A stretch of DNA of 64,000 nt from Dietzia cinnamea NBRC 102147 (GCF_001571065.1 NZ_BCSW01000009.1:32780-96779); one strand, 5' to 3'. Positions 37,789 through 46,397 are shown, numbered from the stretch's first letter. Numbers and translations are program-made. Notes: a model not told the origin generated them from the sequence alone.

Positions 37789-38661
37789 ATGACGACTCCG
37801 CTCACCGTGAGCCCCGAGTGGCTGCACGACCACCTGGGTGAGGCCGACCTCGTCGTCGTCGACGCCACGACCCACCTGACCGCCGACGCGGACGGCACCC
37901 CACGCCCGGTCTCGGGCCTCGAGACGTACCGGCCCGAGCACATCCCCGGTGCCCTGTTCGCCGACCTGCTCGGCGACTTCGCGGACCCGTCCAGCCCCCT
38001 GCCCGCCACCGCGCCGGATCACGAGCGCTTCGCGGCCGCCGCGAGCGGGCTCGGCATCGGGGACGGCGCGACCGTGGTGGTCTACGACCAGCACGAGGGG
38101 TTCTGGGCCACCCGGTTCTGGTGGCACCTGCGCTTCGAGGGATTCGACGACGTCGCGGTCCTCGACGGCGGCCTACCGGCGTGGAAGGCCGCGGGCTACG
38201 AGGTCACCGACGAGATCGCGGTGCCGACGCCGCGCACCTTCACGGGCGTCCGTCGGCCGGAACTGATCCGGTCCACCGAGGACGTGACCGCGGCCCTCGA
38301 CGACGAGAACACGATCCTCGTCAACGTCCTCGACGAGGCCACGTACCGCGGCGCCGTCGCCTCGTACGGGCGTCCCGGCCACATCCCCGGCAGCATCAAC
38401 CTGCCGGTGGCCCGCCTCCGGGACCCCGAGACCGGCACGCTGCGTCCGCTCGAGGAACTGCGCGCCGAGTTCGAGGCGGCCGGGCTGCTCGACGAGGACC
38501 GCACGGTCGTCACCTACTGCGGTGGCGGGATCGCGGCCACCGGGGTCGCCCACGCGCTGGCGCTGGCCGGCCGCGAGGACGTGGCGGTGTACGACGGGTC
38601 GATGACCGCGTGGGCCGGCGATCCCGGCCTCCCGCTGGTCACCGGCGACTCGCCCCGCTGA
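37789..38661 (+). CDS. sseA: Thiosulfate/3-mercaptopyruvate sulfurtransferase (two-domain rhodanese)
   Basis: 290 residues with two rhodanese modules. The N-terminal module is inactive, with DQHEGFWATRFWW at the old active-site region. The C-terminal one carries the catalytic Cys244 in TYCGGGIAATG. The CGGG loop is nearer to mercaptopyruvate sulfurtransferases (CGSG) than to CRKG thiosulfate enzymes. Moves sulfur to thiol acceptors in the cytosol. GAAAGGACGAG precedes the ATG; a strong terminator follows. Confidence 0.85.
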   Translation: MTTPLTVSPEWLHDHLGEADLVVVDATTHLTADADGTPRPVSGLETYRPEHIPGALFADLLGDFADPSSPLPATAPDHERFAAAASGLGIGDGATVVVYDQHEGFWATRFWWHLRFEGFDDVAVLDGGLPAWKAAGYEVTDEIAVPTPRTFTGVRRPELIRSTEDVTAALDDENTILVNVLDEATYRGAVASYGRPGHIPGSINLPVARLRDPETGTLRPLEELRAEFEAAGLLDEDRTVVTYCGGGIAATGVAHALALAGREDVAVYDGSMTAWAGDPGLPLVTGDSPR

Positions 38662-38676
38662 CCGCCCCGGAGCGAC

Positions 38677-38714
38677 GACAGGGCCCCGGCCGCACCCGCG
38701 GCCGGGGCCCTGTC
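38677..38714. terminator. Bidirectional terminator, 17-bp perfect stem
   Basis: The arms 38677-38693 and 38698-38714 are exact reverse complements around a four-base ACCC loop. It lies between convergent genes (sulfurtransferase and CitE-like lyase) and can serve both strands. Confidence 0.9.
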
Positions 38715-38748
38715 ACGTCCGCGACGCGCCAGGCGTCCGCGGTTTCCG

Positions 38749-39579
38749 TCAGCGCGCGACGGCGTACGCCTGCGCGAGCCGGGCGATCTTCTGCGCGCGG
38801 GCCAGACGCGGCAGGTCGGAACCGTCGCGGCAGCGCTCGCCGCCGTTCCCGAGTTCGTCGATGACCGACTCGGCCCACGAGACGTCCGCGGCGGAGGGGG
38901 AGAGGACCTCGTTGATGTACGGCGCCTGGTCGACCCGGAGACACAGCTTGCCGGTCATGCCCATCTCGACGGCGTGCTCCGCCGCGTCCATGAGGACCCG
39001 GGTGTCGTTGGAGATGGTCGGCCCGTCGATCGGCGGGGCGACGCGCGCGATCCGGCTGGCCACCACGAACTGCGAGCGCGTGTAGGCCAGGGCGATCTGA
39101 GAGGACCCGATCCCGGTGTCGCGGCGGTAGTCCCCGACGCCGAACGCCAGGCGCACGACCTGGTCGGTCTTGGCGATCTCCGCCGCCTGTGCCAGGCCGT
39201 CCGCGGACTCGACCAGGGCGACGATCGGGGTGCCCTCGGCCAGGCGGGCCGCGGTGAGGGCGACGTGCTCGGCGTTCTCGGTCTTGGCCAGCATCACTCC
39301 GTCCAGCCCGGGGCAGTGGCCCAGAGCCATGAGGTCCTTCTCCCACTCCGGCGAACGGACGTCGTTGATGCGGATCCACGCGTGGTTGCCCGCCTCGAGC
39401 CACTGGCGCACTTCACGGCGCGAGCGTTCCTTCTCGGACTGCCGCACCCCGTCCTCGACGTCGAGGACCACCACGTCCATCTCGGAGTCCACGGCGTCGT
39501 CGAAACGCTCGGACTTGTCCGCGGGCAGCAGGAGCCACGAACGGGCGATGGTCGGCGGGATGGTCGACTGGGGGCTCAC
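38749..39579 (-). CDS. HpcH/HpaI aldolase or citrate lyase beta-like (CitE) protein
   Basis: 276 residues, GTG start. TIM-barrel enzymes of this family cleave or form carbon-carbon bonds of CoA or acid substrates with Mg2+. Visible motifs are LDVEDGV, the metal-binding Glu in LVESADGL, and Asp in FGVGDYRRD. A stand-alone CitE-like protein without citrate lyase alpha and gamma subunits is common in actinobacteria, where several act as malyl- or citramalyl-CoA-type lyases. Substrate unknown. Confidence 0.8.
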   Translation of the reverse strand: MSPQSTIPPTIARSWLLLPADKSERFDDAVDSEMDVVVLDVEDGVRQSEKERSRREVRQWLEAGNHAWIRINDVRSPEWEKDLMALGHCPGLDGVMLAKTENAEHVALTAARLAEGTPIVALVESADGLAQAAEIAKTDQVVRLAFGVGDYRRDTGIGSSQIALAYTRSQFVVASRIARVAPPIDGPTISNDTRVLMDAAEHAVEMGMTGKLCLRVDQAPYINEVLSPSAADVSWAESVIDELGNGGERCRDGSDLPRLARAQKIARLAQAYAVAR

Positions 39580-39678
39580 GGGTACCGGTCATCCTTTGGT
39601 CGTGGGGGCGTCGGAAGGCGCTGGCGCGGCCTCCCCACGATACGTCGACGAGCCGGGTACGGCTCCGGCGACCGGACC

Positions 39679-40074
39679 TCAGACGTCCGCGGCGGTGACG
39701 AGTTGGACGAGGTTGCCGCAGGTGTCGTCGAGGATCATCGTCCACACCGGACCCGCCTCGGTGGGCGGCTGCACGATCCGCGCGCCCCGTTCCTGCAGCT
39801 CGGCATGCGCCCGGTGGATGTCGTCCACCTCGAACTGGGCGGCGGGGATGCCGTCGGCGTGCAACGCGGTGGCGTAGGCCCGGGCGGCGGGGTGCTGATC
39901 GGGCTCGAGCAGCAACTGGGTGCCGTTCGGGTCACCCGGGTCGACCACCGTGAGCCAGCGGAAGTCGCCTGCGGGGAAGTCGTGTTTGTGGACGAACCCC
40001 AGGACCTCGGTGTAGAAGGTGAGCGCACGCGACTGGTCGTCGACGTGGACGGAGGTGATGGCTATGCGGGGCAT
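39679..40074 (-). CDS. Glyoxalase/VOC-superfamily protein
   Basis: 131 residues from ATG 40074; the reading to 40230 adds 52 residues with no family match. Two beta-alpha-beta-beta-beta halves are visible. Metal-ligand candidates are His in ITSVHVDD, Glu in LLLEPD and the end segment DDTCGNLVQL, as in the dihydroxybiphenyl dioxygenase/glyoxalase fold. Function unknown; such single-domain proteins range from antibiotic resistance to epimerase roles. It is transcribed away from the ABC exporter. Confidence 0.78.
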   Translation of the reverse strand: MPRIAITSVHVDDQSRALTFYTEVLGFVHKHDFPAGDFRWLTVVDPGDPNGTQLLLEPDQHPAARAYATALHADGIPAAQFEVDDIHRAHAELQERGARIVQPPTEAGPVWTMILDDTCGNLVQLVTAADV

Positions 40075-40205
40075 GGAACGACGGTAGGTCGGTCGGGGCT
40101 CGTCGGCATCCGATCCGGCGCCGCGGACCGCATTGCTGACAGGATCTGTCCGCACGGCGCGGCGGGACTGTTGACTACTCCACGGGTGGAGGCCACCCTT
40201 TGAGG

Positions 40206-41258
40206 GTGAGTACCCGATCCACGTCCGCACCGGCGATCGAGGCCGAACACCTCGTCAAGCGATTCGGTGACTTCACCGCTGTCGACGACATCTCGTTCAC
40301 CGTCCCCACCGGGACGGTCCTCGGATTGCTCGGCCCGAACGGTTCCGGCAAGACCACCACGATCCGGATGATGACCACCCTGAGTCCGCCGACCTCGGGA
40401 ACCGCCCGGGTGGCCGGCCACGACGTCGTCTCCGAACCCGCACTGGTGCGCAAGAAGATGGGGTTGACCGCCCAATCGGCGACGGTGGACGAACTGCTCA
40501 CCGGGCGGGAGAATCTCCGGCTAGTCGGTGACCTGTACGGGCTGCCGAAGAAGGCGGTGAAGGCGCGGGCGGACGAACTGCTGGAGAAGTTCTCGCTCAC
40601 CGAGGCGGCGACCCGCGTCGCCAAGAGCTACTCCGGCGGGATGCGGCGCCGCCTGGACCTGGCGGCCAGTCTCGTGGCGGCCCCGCCGGTGCTGTTCCTC
40701 GACGAGCCGACCACCGGTCTGGACCCACGGTCGCGCAACGAATTGTGGGACGTGTTGCGCGGACTGGTCCGTGACGGCACCACGCTGCTGCTCACCACCC
40801 AGTACCTCGACGAGGCCGATCAGCTCGCCGACCGGGTGATCGTGATCGACCACGGACGCGTCATCGCGGAGGGCACGCCGCTGCAGCTCAAGGATCGCTC
40901 GGGGGTGGCGAGTCTGGTGATCACGGTGTCGCGTCCGGAGGACGTCGACGAAGCCGCGCGGGTGCTGACGACCCGGATCGCCGACTTCCACGTCGACCGG
41001 GACGCGCGCCGCCTCACCGCGCCGTCGGAAGGTGTCTCCGCGCTCGCGGGGATCGCCGCGGCGTTCACCGAGGCCGGTATCGAGCTGGACGACATCGGCC
41101 TGCAGCGCCCGAGCCTGGACGACGTCTTCCTCTCGTTGACGGGGCGTAAGGCGGAGGACCCCCGACTCGAGTCCGGCGGAGACGACACCGCCCGATCCGA
41201 CACCGCCCGATCCGAGACCGCCAGTCTCGGCACCACCGAGGAGGAGTACCGGGTATGA
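40206..41258 (+). CDS. ABC exporter ATP-binding protein (DrrA/daunorubicin-resistance type)
   Basis: About 350 residues. Walker A GPNGSGKTTT, signature YSGGMRRRLDL, Walker B LFLDEPTTGLD and a C-terminal regulatory domain characterise the DrrA group, which powers drug or lipid export. GTG 40206 or TTG 40200 are both possible; GTGGAGG sits seven bases before the TTG. The last 25 residues hold a short tandem repeat. The stop overlaps the permease ATG (ATGA). The exported compound is unknown. Confidence 0.9.
   Translation: MSTRSTSAPAIEAEHLVKRFGDFTAVDDISFTVPTGTVLGLLGPNGSGKTTTIRMMTTLSPPTSGTARVAGHDVVSEPALVRKKMGLTAQSATVDELLTGRENLRLVGDLYGLPKKAVKARADELLEKFSLTEAATRVAKSYSGGMRRRLDLAASLVAAPPVLFLDEPTTGLDPRSRNELWDVLRGLVRDGTTLLLTTQYLDEADQLADRVIVIDHGRVIAEGTPLQLKDRSGVASLVITVSRPEDVDEAARVLTTRIADFHVDRDARRLTAPSEGVSALAGIAAAFTEAGIELDDIGLQRPSLDDVFLSLTGRKAEDPRLESGGDDTARSDTARSETASLGTTEEEYRV
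41184..41222 (+). repeat. 15-bp tandem repeat at the 3' end of the ABC ATPase gene
   Basis: GACACCGCCCGATCC is present at 41184-41198 and 41199-41213, then a partial copy (GAGACCGCC). It encodes DTARSDTARSETA in the C-terminal tail, outside the ATPase core. The unit is in frame. Confidence 0.85.
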
Positions 41259-42121
41259 GCACCGTCGCGGACCCCGCCGTGGGAACCACCAGCGCGGACG
41301 GCTTCGTCGTCCCGGCCCGCCCGGACGGCCCGTCGTTCGGCCGGCAGGTCTCGGCGCTGGTGCGCCGCAATCTGTTCCACATCCGGCGGCAGCCGGAGAA
41401 CCTCGCGGACGTCACCATCCAGCCGGTGATGTTCGTGCTGCTGTTCGCGTACGTCTTCGGCGGTGCGATCGCCGTGGCGGGGAGCGGGAACTACCGCGAG
41501 TGGCTGCTTCCCGGGATCATGGCGCAGACCATGGCGTTCTCGTCGTTCGTCGTGGCCTCGGGACTGTGCAACGACCTCAACAAGGGCATCATCGACCGTT
41601 TCCGGACGCTGCCCATCCAGCGGGCGTCCATCCTCATCGCGCGGAGCGCGTCGAGCCTCATCCACTCCTCGATCGGCGTCGTGGTCATGTCGTTGACGGG
41701 CCTCATCGTGGGGTGGCGGATCCGCAGCGGGATCATCGACGCGCTGCTCGGATACCTCATCCTGCTGGGCTTCGGCTTCGTCATGATCTGGATCGGCATC
41801 GTCGTCGGTTCGCGGCTCAAGACGATCGAGGCGGTGAACGGCGTCATGTTCACCACGACGTTCCCCATCACGTTCGTCGCCAACACCTTCGCCCCGCCGG
41901 AGTCGATGCCCGTGTGGTTGCGGGCGATCGCGGAGTGGAACCCGCTCTCCTCGGTGGTGCAGGCGATGCGGGAACTCTGGGGCAACGCCCCGGCCGTCGG
42001 CCCGGACGCCGCCCTCCCGCTGCAGCACCCGGTGCTGGCGTCACTGCTGTGGATCGTCGGCCTGACGGTGGTGATCGCCCCGATAGCGATCAAGGCCTTC
42101 GACGCCCGCACCCGCGATTAG
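41255..42121 (+). CDS. ABC-2 type membrane permease (DrrB-like)
   Basis: 288 residues with about six hydrophobic segments (for example PVMFVLLFAYVFGGAIAV and GYLILLGFGFVMIWIGIVVG). It begins with a short polar tail before VSALVRRNLFHIRRQPENLADV, the ABC-2 start. Its partner ATPase overlaps by four bases. With DrrA-like partners such proteins export daunorubicin-like drugs or cell-wall lipids; the substrate here is unknown. No other export genes flank the pair. Confidence 0.9.
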   Translation: MSTVADPAVGTTSADGFVVPARPDGPSFGRQVSALVRRNLFHIRRQPENLADVTIQPVMFVLLFAYVFGGAIAVAGSGNYREWLLPGIMAQTMAFSSFVVASGLCNDLNKGIIDRFRTLPIQRASILIARSASSLIHSSIGVVVMSLTGLIVGWRIRSGIIDALLGYLILLGFGFVMIWIGIVVGSRLKTIEAVNGVMFTTTFPITFVANTFAPPESMPVWLRAIAEWNPLSSVVQAMRELWGNAPAVGPDAALPLQHPVLASLLWIVGLTVVIAPIAIKAFDARTRD

Positions 42122-42172
42122 CGCGCCGGTCAGCCCGCCGACGAGCCCGCCGACGGGAGAGCCGGTACCGTC

Positions 42173-42685
42173 TCAGCGCTTCTTCCTGGGCGAGACGCGG
42201 ATGGTGATCGAGCCGGTGATGGGCTCGACCCCCGCGTCGTCGACGAACCGCAGGGGCACCTCGACGTCCTGCCCGGTGGTGATCGACGCGAAGTCGGGCA
42301 GCTCGGTCCACTCGGCCGTGACGGTCATCCCGCCCGTCGACTTGGCGGGGTAGCGCACGTTCATGCCCACGGGGATCCATCGGTGGGTGGCGGGAACCGT
42401 GGCCTCGGCGAGCATGCCCATGGCCATCTCGGCGAGGTTGCACGCCGCGATCACGTGGAAGGTGCCGATGTGGTTGCGGTTGCCCCACCAGCCGGGTCCG
42501 CGGACGACGCAGCGGCCCGGTCGGAGTTCGACGACGTGCGGGTACGCGGTGCGGAAGTACGGGGCCTTGAGGCTCACCGCCGCGCTGAACAGGCGGGAGC
42601 CGAACGGGAGCCGGGTGGCGGTCTTCCACAGCCGGTAGGTGGAGGTGTCGGTGTGGTGGGTGGGGGAGGTGTCGGAGTGGGTCAC
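42173..42685 (-). CDS. DUF4442 hot-dog fold thioesterase-like protein
   Basis: 170 residues from GTG 42685; the longer frame runs into mftR. The segment WGNRNHIGTFHVIAACNLAEMAMG matches the DUF4442 family, which has the hot-dog thioesterase fold. A tail SITIRVSPRKKR ends the protein. Substrate unknown. It lies 26 bases after mftR on the same strand and is probably co-transcribed with it, which hints at a role in mycofactocin-linked metabolism. Confidence 0.78.
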   Translation of the reverse strand: MTHSDTSPTHHTDTSTYRLWKTATRLPFGSRLFSAAVSLKAPYFRTAYPHVVELRPGRCVVRGPGWWGNRNHIGTFHVIAACNLAEMAMGMLAEATVPATHRWIPVGMNVRYPAKSTGGMTVTAEWTELPDFASITTGQDVEVPLRFVDDAGVEPITGSITIRVSPRKKR

Positions 42686-42711
42686 GACGACGAGGTTACC
42701 CGCCGGTAAGT

Positions 42712-43350
42712 TCAGCGCGGTCGCCCACCGGGCTCGAACGCGTCCTCTCGGGCGAGGATCTGCGTCCCGTGACGCAGGAGCTCGTGGAGGCGATCCTGGT
42801 CGGCTCCGGGCTCGGCCACCCACAGGCGGTAGGCGGACAGTGCGATCCCCAGCGCGGCGTGCGCGGTCGCGGCGGGCACGAGATCGTCCACCGTCTGGCC
42901 GAGCCTGGCGGCGACGAACCCGGCCACGGCCCGGCGCCAGTCGGCGTACACGAGGGTCGAGTGCGCCTGCAGTTCGTCCACGCCGAGCAGGAGGCGCATC
43001 CGTAGTCGGTGCGCTTCCGTTTGCTCGCGCGGGAACGTGTTGAACGCGATGAGGGCGTCCGCCAGCGCGTCGCGCAGCGGCGTGTTCTCTGGGACGCCGT
43101 CCAGGTACCCCAGCATGAGGTCGATCTGCTCGTCGAACTCGCCCCAGGCGATGGCGGCCTTGCCGGGGAAGTAGCGGAACAGGGTGCGGCGGGAGATGTG
43201 CGCGGCCTCGGCGATCTGGTCGACGCTGGTCGCGTCGTAGCCCTGCCGGGCGAACAGGTCGAGGGCCACGTCGACGATGGAGGCGCGCGTGGTCGACGGC
43301 CGACGTCCCGGGGGCCGTGTCTCGGTTCCGGGCATTTCCGGCATTCCCAT
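42712..43350 (-). CDS. mftR: TetR-family regulator MftR of the mycofactocin cluster
   Basis: 212 residues from ATG 43350; the longer reading to 43416 crosses the divergent promoter. The N-terminal helix-turn-helix (ASIVDVALDLFARQGYDATSVDQIAEAAHISRRTLFRYF-type, residues 25-63) is typical TetR, followed by a larger ligand-binding domain. Divergent to mftA, it is the expected position of MftR, which in mycobacteria represses the cluster and responds to acyl-CoA. A TAGGCT -10 at 43364-43359 puts the transcript start about 2-3 bases before the ATG. Confidence 0.88.
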   Translation of the reverse strand: MGMPEMPGTETRPPGRRPSTTRASIVDVALDLFARQGYDATSVDQIAEAAHISRRTLFRYFPGKAAIAWGEFDEQIDLMLGYLDGVPENTPLRDALADALIAFNTFPREQTEAHRLRMRLLLGVDELQAHSTLVYADWRRAVAGFVAARLGQTVDDLVPAATAHAALGIALSAYRLWVAEPGADQDRLHELLRHGTQILAREDAFEPGGRPR

Positions 43351-43376
43351 GACACGAGAGCCTAGATGAGTGACTC

Positions 43377-43405
43377 TTGCCACTGGCACTAAGTGCCAAT
43401 ATGAT
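43377..43405 (+). promoter_or_regulatory. Promoter of mftA
   Basis: TTGCCA (43377-43382), a 17-base spacer and TATGAT (43400-43405), near-consensus for sigma-70. It is the strongest promoter-like sequence in the window and directs transcription to mftA 59 bases downstream. Confidence 0.75.
43384..43398. promoter_or_regulatory. MftR operator candidate (7-1-7 palindrome)
   Basis: TGGCACT-A-AGTGCCA, a perfect 7-bp inverted repeat with one central base, fills the spacer between the -35 and -10 of mftA. It also overlaps the probable -35 region of the divergent mftR promoter. This is the position from which a TetR repressor would block both. That MftR binds it is an inference. Confidence 0.65.
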
Positions 43406-43463
43406 GCAGATCTCACCGGAAACCGGTGGGATGTCGCTGGAGTGCCAGACGAAAGGACACGTC

Positions 43464-43550
43464 ATGGAGAACACGCAGAACACCGAGGTCGTGCTGGAGG
43501 AGGCCCTCATCGAGGAGGTCTCCATCGACGGCATGTGTGGGGTCTACTGA
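43464..43550 (+). CDS. mftA: Mycofactocin precursor peptide MftA
   Basis: 28 residues, too short for standard gene finders. It starts at ATG 43464 with GAAAGGACACGTC upstream and ends IDGMCGVY, the invariant C-terminus of mycofactocin precursors. The terminal Val-Tyr is the part that MftC decarboxylates and crosslinks and that becomes the cofactor core. The Glu-rich leader (EVVLEEALIEEVS) serves as MftB recognition sequence in the known system. mftB follows one base later. Confidence 0.95.
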   Translation: MENTQNTEVVLEEALIEEVSIDGMCGVY

Positions 43551-43551
43551 G

Positions 43552-43878
43552 ATGACCTCCGCAGCAGCGCCGGCCGACGCCGAGCAGTCAGCCGCCCCGG
43601 CGGAATTCGACCTCGACGCCGGCTGGCGCCTGCACCCCGGCGTGGCGCTCCGGCCCGAGCCGTTCGGGGCACTGCTCTACCACTTCCACACCCGCAAGCT
43701 CAGCTTCCTCAAGTCGCCGACCATCGTCGAGGTGGTCAGCACCCTCGCCGACCACCCCACCGCGCGCGCCGCCTGTGCCGCCGCCGGGGTGTCGATCGAT
43801 GATCCGGCGACAGCGCGGCTGTACCTGCACGCGCTCGGCCAGCTCGCCGCCTCGCGCATGATCGAGGAGACCTCATGA
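43552..43878 (+). CDS. mftB: Mycofactocin system chaperone MftB
   Basis: 108 residues from ATG 43552; the longer frame from 43426 runs through mftA. It is a PqqD-like RRE protein that presents MftA to MftC. The pattern HPGVALRPEPFGALLYHFHTRKLSFLKSPTI and a helical tail with LGQLAASRMIEE match the family. The stop overlaps the mftC ATG (ATGA). Confidence 0.93.
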   Translation: MTSAAAPADAEQSAAPAEFDLDAGWRLHPGVALRPEPFGALLYHFHTRKLSFLKSPTIVEVVSTLADHPTARAACAAAGVSIDDPATARLYLHALGQLAASRMIEETS

Positions 43879-45110
43879 CCAGCATGCTCGACCGTCCCGC
43901 CCCGGCGCCCGTCGGCCGCCTCGTCGACCAGTTCGAGCGTGGGCTCGACGCGCCGATCTGCCTGACCTGGGAACTCACCTACGCCTGCAACCTCGCCTGC
44001 GTGCACTGCCTGAGCTCCTCCGGTCGCCGTGACCCGCGCGAGCTCAGCACCGAGCAGTGCAAGTCGATCATCGACGAGCTGCAGAAGATGCAGGTCTTCT
44101 ACGTCAACATCGGCGGAGGCGAGCCGACGGTCCGCTCCGATTTCTGGGAGCTGGTCGACTACGCCACCAGCCACCAGGTGGGCGTGAAGTTCTCCACCAA
44201 CGGTGTCCGTATCGACGAGAAGGTCGCCAGGCGCCTGGCCGCGAGCGACTACGTGGACGTCCAGATCTCCATCGACGGTGCGACCGCGGAGGTCAACGAC
44301 GCGGTCCGCGGCCCGGGGTCCTTCGACATGGCCTGCCGTGCGCTGCAGAACCTCAAGGACGCCGGCTTCACCGACGCCAAGATCTCGGTGGTGGTGACGC
44401 GCGAGAACGTCACCCAGCTGGACGAGTTCAAGGCGCTGGCCGACAAGTACGACGCGACCCTGCGCATCACGCGCCTGCGTCCGTCGGGCCGCGGCGCCGA
44501 CGTGTGGGACGACCTGCATCCCCTGCCCGAGCAGCAGAAGGACCTGTACGACTGGCTGGTCGCGAACGGCTCCGATGTGCTTACCGGCGACAGCTTCTTC
44601 CACCTGACCCCCTTCGGTGAAGGACAGGCGCAGGGCTCGCTACCCGGGCTCAACCTGTGCGGCGCCGGCCGTGTGGTGTGCCTGATCGACCCGATCGGCG
44701 ACGTCTACGCCTGTCCGTTCGCCATCCACGAGGAGTTCCTCGCCGGCAACGTCGTCGCCGACGGCGGGCTCGAGACGGTGTGGCAGACCTCGGAGTTGTT
44801 CCGTGAGCTGCGCGAGCCGCAGTCGGCCGGGGCGTGTGCGTCCTGCGACTTCTACGACAGTTGCCGGGGTGGCTGCATGGCGGCCAAGTTCTTCACCGGG
44901 CTGCCGATGGACGGCCCGGACCCCGAGTGCGTCCAGGGTTACGGAGAGGGATTGCTCGCGGCTGAGCGCAGCATCCCCGACCCCTCGCAGGACCACACGC
45001 GGCCCATGGGGCTCGCGGCGCGTAAGCAGCCCACCGGCCCGGTGCCGCTGACCCTCGTCACGACACCGCCGCGCAGGCCCACCAGCCTGTGCGACGAGTC
45101 CCCGATCTGA
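43875..45110 (+). CDS. mftC: Mycofactocin radical SAM maturase MftC
   Basis: 411 residues. The radical-SAM cluster ligands are Cys38, Cys42 and Cys45 (CxxxCxxC). A C-terminal SPASM domain is Cys-rich: LCGAGRVVC, YACPF, CASCDFYDSCRGGC and PEC. The enzyme decarboxylates and cyclises the Val-Tyr end of MftA. The protein ends in an extra 60-residue Pro/Arg-rich tail after the last SPASM cysteines. It overlaps mftB by four bases. Confidence 0.96.
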   Translation: MTSMLDRPAPAPVGRLVDQFERGLDAPICLTWELTYACNLACVHCLSSSGRRDPRELSTEQCKSIIDELQKMQVFYVNIGGGEPTVRSDFWELVDYATSHQVGVKFSTNGVRIDEKVARRLAASDYVDVQISIDGATAEVNDAVRGPGSFDMACRALQNLKDAGFTDAKISVVVTRENVTQLDEFKALADKYDATLRITRLRPSGRGADVWDDLHPLPEQQKDLYDWLVANGSDVLTGDSFFHLTPFGEGQAQGSLPGLNLCGAGRVVCLIDPIGDVYACPFAIHEEFLAGNVVADGGLETVWQTSELFRELREPQSAGACASCDFYDSCRGGCMAAKFFTGLPMDGPDPECVQGYGEGLLAAERSIPDPSQDHTRPMGLAARKQPTGPVPLTLVTTPPRRPTSLCDESPI

Positions 45111-45173
45111 GCCGGCCCGCCCGGACGAACCCCGCTGGCCCGGACCAACCCCCTAGAAGGAGCAGCCACCACC

Positions 45174-46397
45174 GTGTCCCGCCTGTCGAAGATCGCCGAG
45201 GCCAACCCCTGGCGCCAGAACCCGTGGTTCGAGTCTGTCGCGGAGGCCCAGCGCCGCGCGAAGAAGAAGCTGCCCAAGAGCGTGTACATGGCGCTCGTCG
45301 GCGGCAGCGAGGCGGGGGTGACCATCCGCGACAACATGGACGCCTTCACCGAGCTCGAGCCCAAGCCCCACGTGATCGGCGCCAAGCAGGACCGTGACAT
45401 GGCCACCACGGTGATGGGCCAGCCCATCAGCCTGCCGGTGATGATCTCGCCGACCGGTGTCCAGGCCGTCACGCCGGACGGCGAGGTGGATGTGGCCCGT
45501 GCCGCGGCCGCCCGCGGCACCGCGATGGGACTGAGCTCGTTCGCGTCCAAGCCGATCGAGGAGGTCATCGCGGCCAACCCGCAGACCTTCTTCCAGGTGT
45601 ACTGGCTCGGCGGCAAGGAGAAGGTGCTGGAGCGGCTGGAGCGCGCCAAGGCCGCCGGGGCGGCGGGGGTCATCCTCACCACCGACTGGTCGTTCTCGAT
45701 GGGCCGTGACTGGGGCAGCCCGGCCATCCCGGAGAAGCTCGATGCCAGGGCCATGATCACCCTCGCCCCGCAGATCGCCGTGCGTCCCCGCTGGGCCGCC
45801 GAGTGGGCCCGCGACGTGGTGGTCAACAAGCGGTTCCCCGATCTGACGACCCCCAACCTGGTGGGCAAGGGCGAGATGGGCCCGACGTTCTTCGGTGCCT
45901 ACGGCGAGTGGATGGGCACCCCGCCGGCCACGTGGGAGGACATCGCCTGGGTCGTGGAGAACTACGACGGACCGGTCATGCTCAAGGGCATCATCCGGGT
46001 CGACGACGCCAAGCGGGCCGTCGACGCCGGGGTCACCGCGATCTCCGTCTCCAACCACGGCGGCAACAACCTCGACGCCACCCCGGCGTCCATCCGGTGC
46101 CTCGCGCCGATCGCCGACGAGGTGGGCGATCAGGTAGAGGTCCTGCTCGACGGCGGCATCCGTCGCGGTTCGGACGTGGCCAAGGCACTCGCGCTCGGTG
46201 CCCGGGCCGTGATGATCGGTCGCGCGTACCTGTGGGGGCTCGGGGCCAACGGCCAGGCGGGAGTGGAGAACGTCCTCGACATCATGCGTTCCGGACTCGA
46301 CTCGAGCCTCATCGGGCTGAGCAAGTCCTCGATCTCCGAGCTGAACCGCGACGACTACGTCATCCCCGACGACTTCATGCGCCGTCTCGGCGTCTGA
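45174..46397 (+). CDS. mftD: FMN-dependent alpha-hydroxy-acid-dehydrogenase-type enzyme MftD
   Basis: 407 residues, GTG start with AGAAGGAG 11 bases upstream. It is a lactate-oxidase-like TIM barrel that binds FMN. Signature stretches are VMISPTGVQAV, VILTTDWSF, SNHGGNNLDATPASI and DGGIRRGSDVAKALALGA. In mycofactocin synthesis MftD oxidatively deaminates the MftE product to the redox-active form. It is separated from mftC by 63 bases. Confidence 0.95.
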   Translation: MSRLSKIAEANPWRQNPWFESVAEAQRRAKKKLPKSVYMALVGGSEAGVTIRDNMDAFTELEPKPHVIGAKQDRDMATTVMGQPISLPVMISPTGVQAVTPDGEVDVARAAAARGTAMGLSSFASKPIEEVIAANPQTFFQVYWLGGKEKVLERLERAKAAGAAGVILTTDWSFSMGRDWGSPAIPEKLDARAMITLAPQIAVRPRWAAEWARDVVVNKRFPDLTTPNLVGKGEMGPTFFGAYGEWMGTPPATWEDIAWVVENYDGPVMLKGIIRVDDAKRAVDAGVTAISVSNHGGNNLDATPASIRCLAPIADEVGDQVEVLLDGGIRRGSDVAKALALGARAVMIGRAYLWGLGANGQAGVENVLDIMRSGLDSSLIGLSKSSISELNRDDYVIPDDFMRRLGV

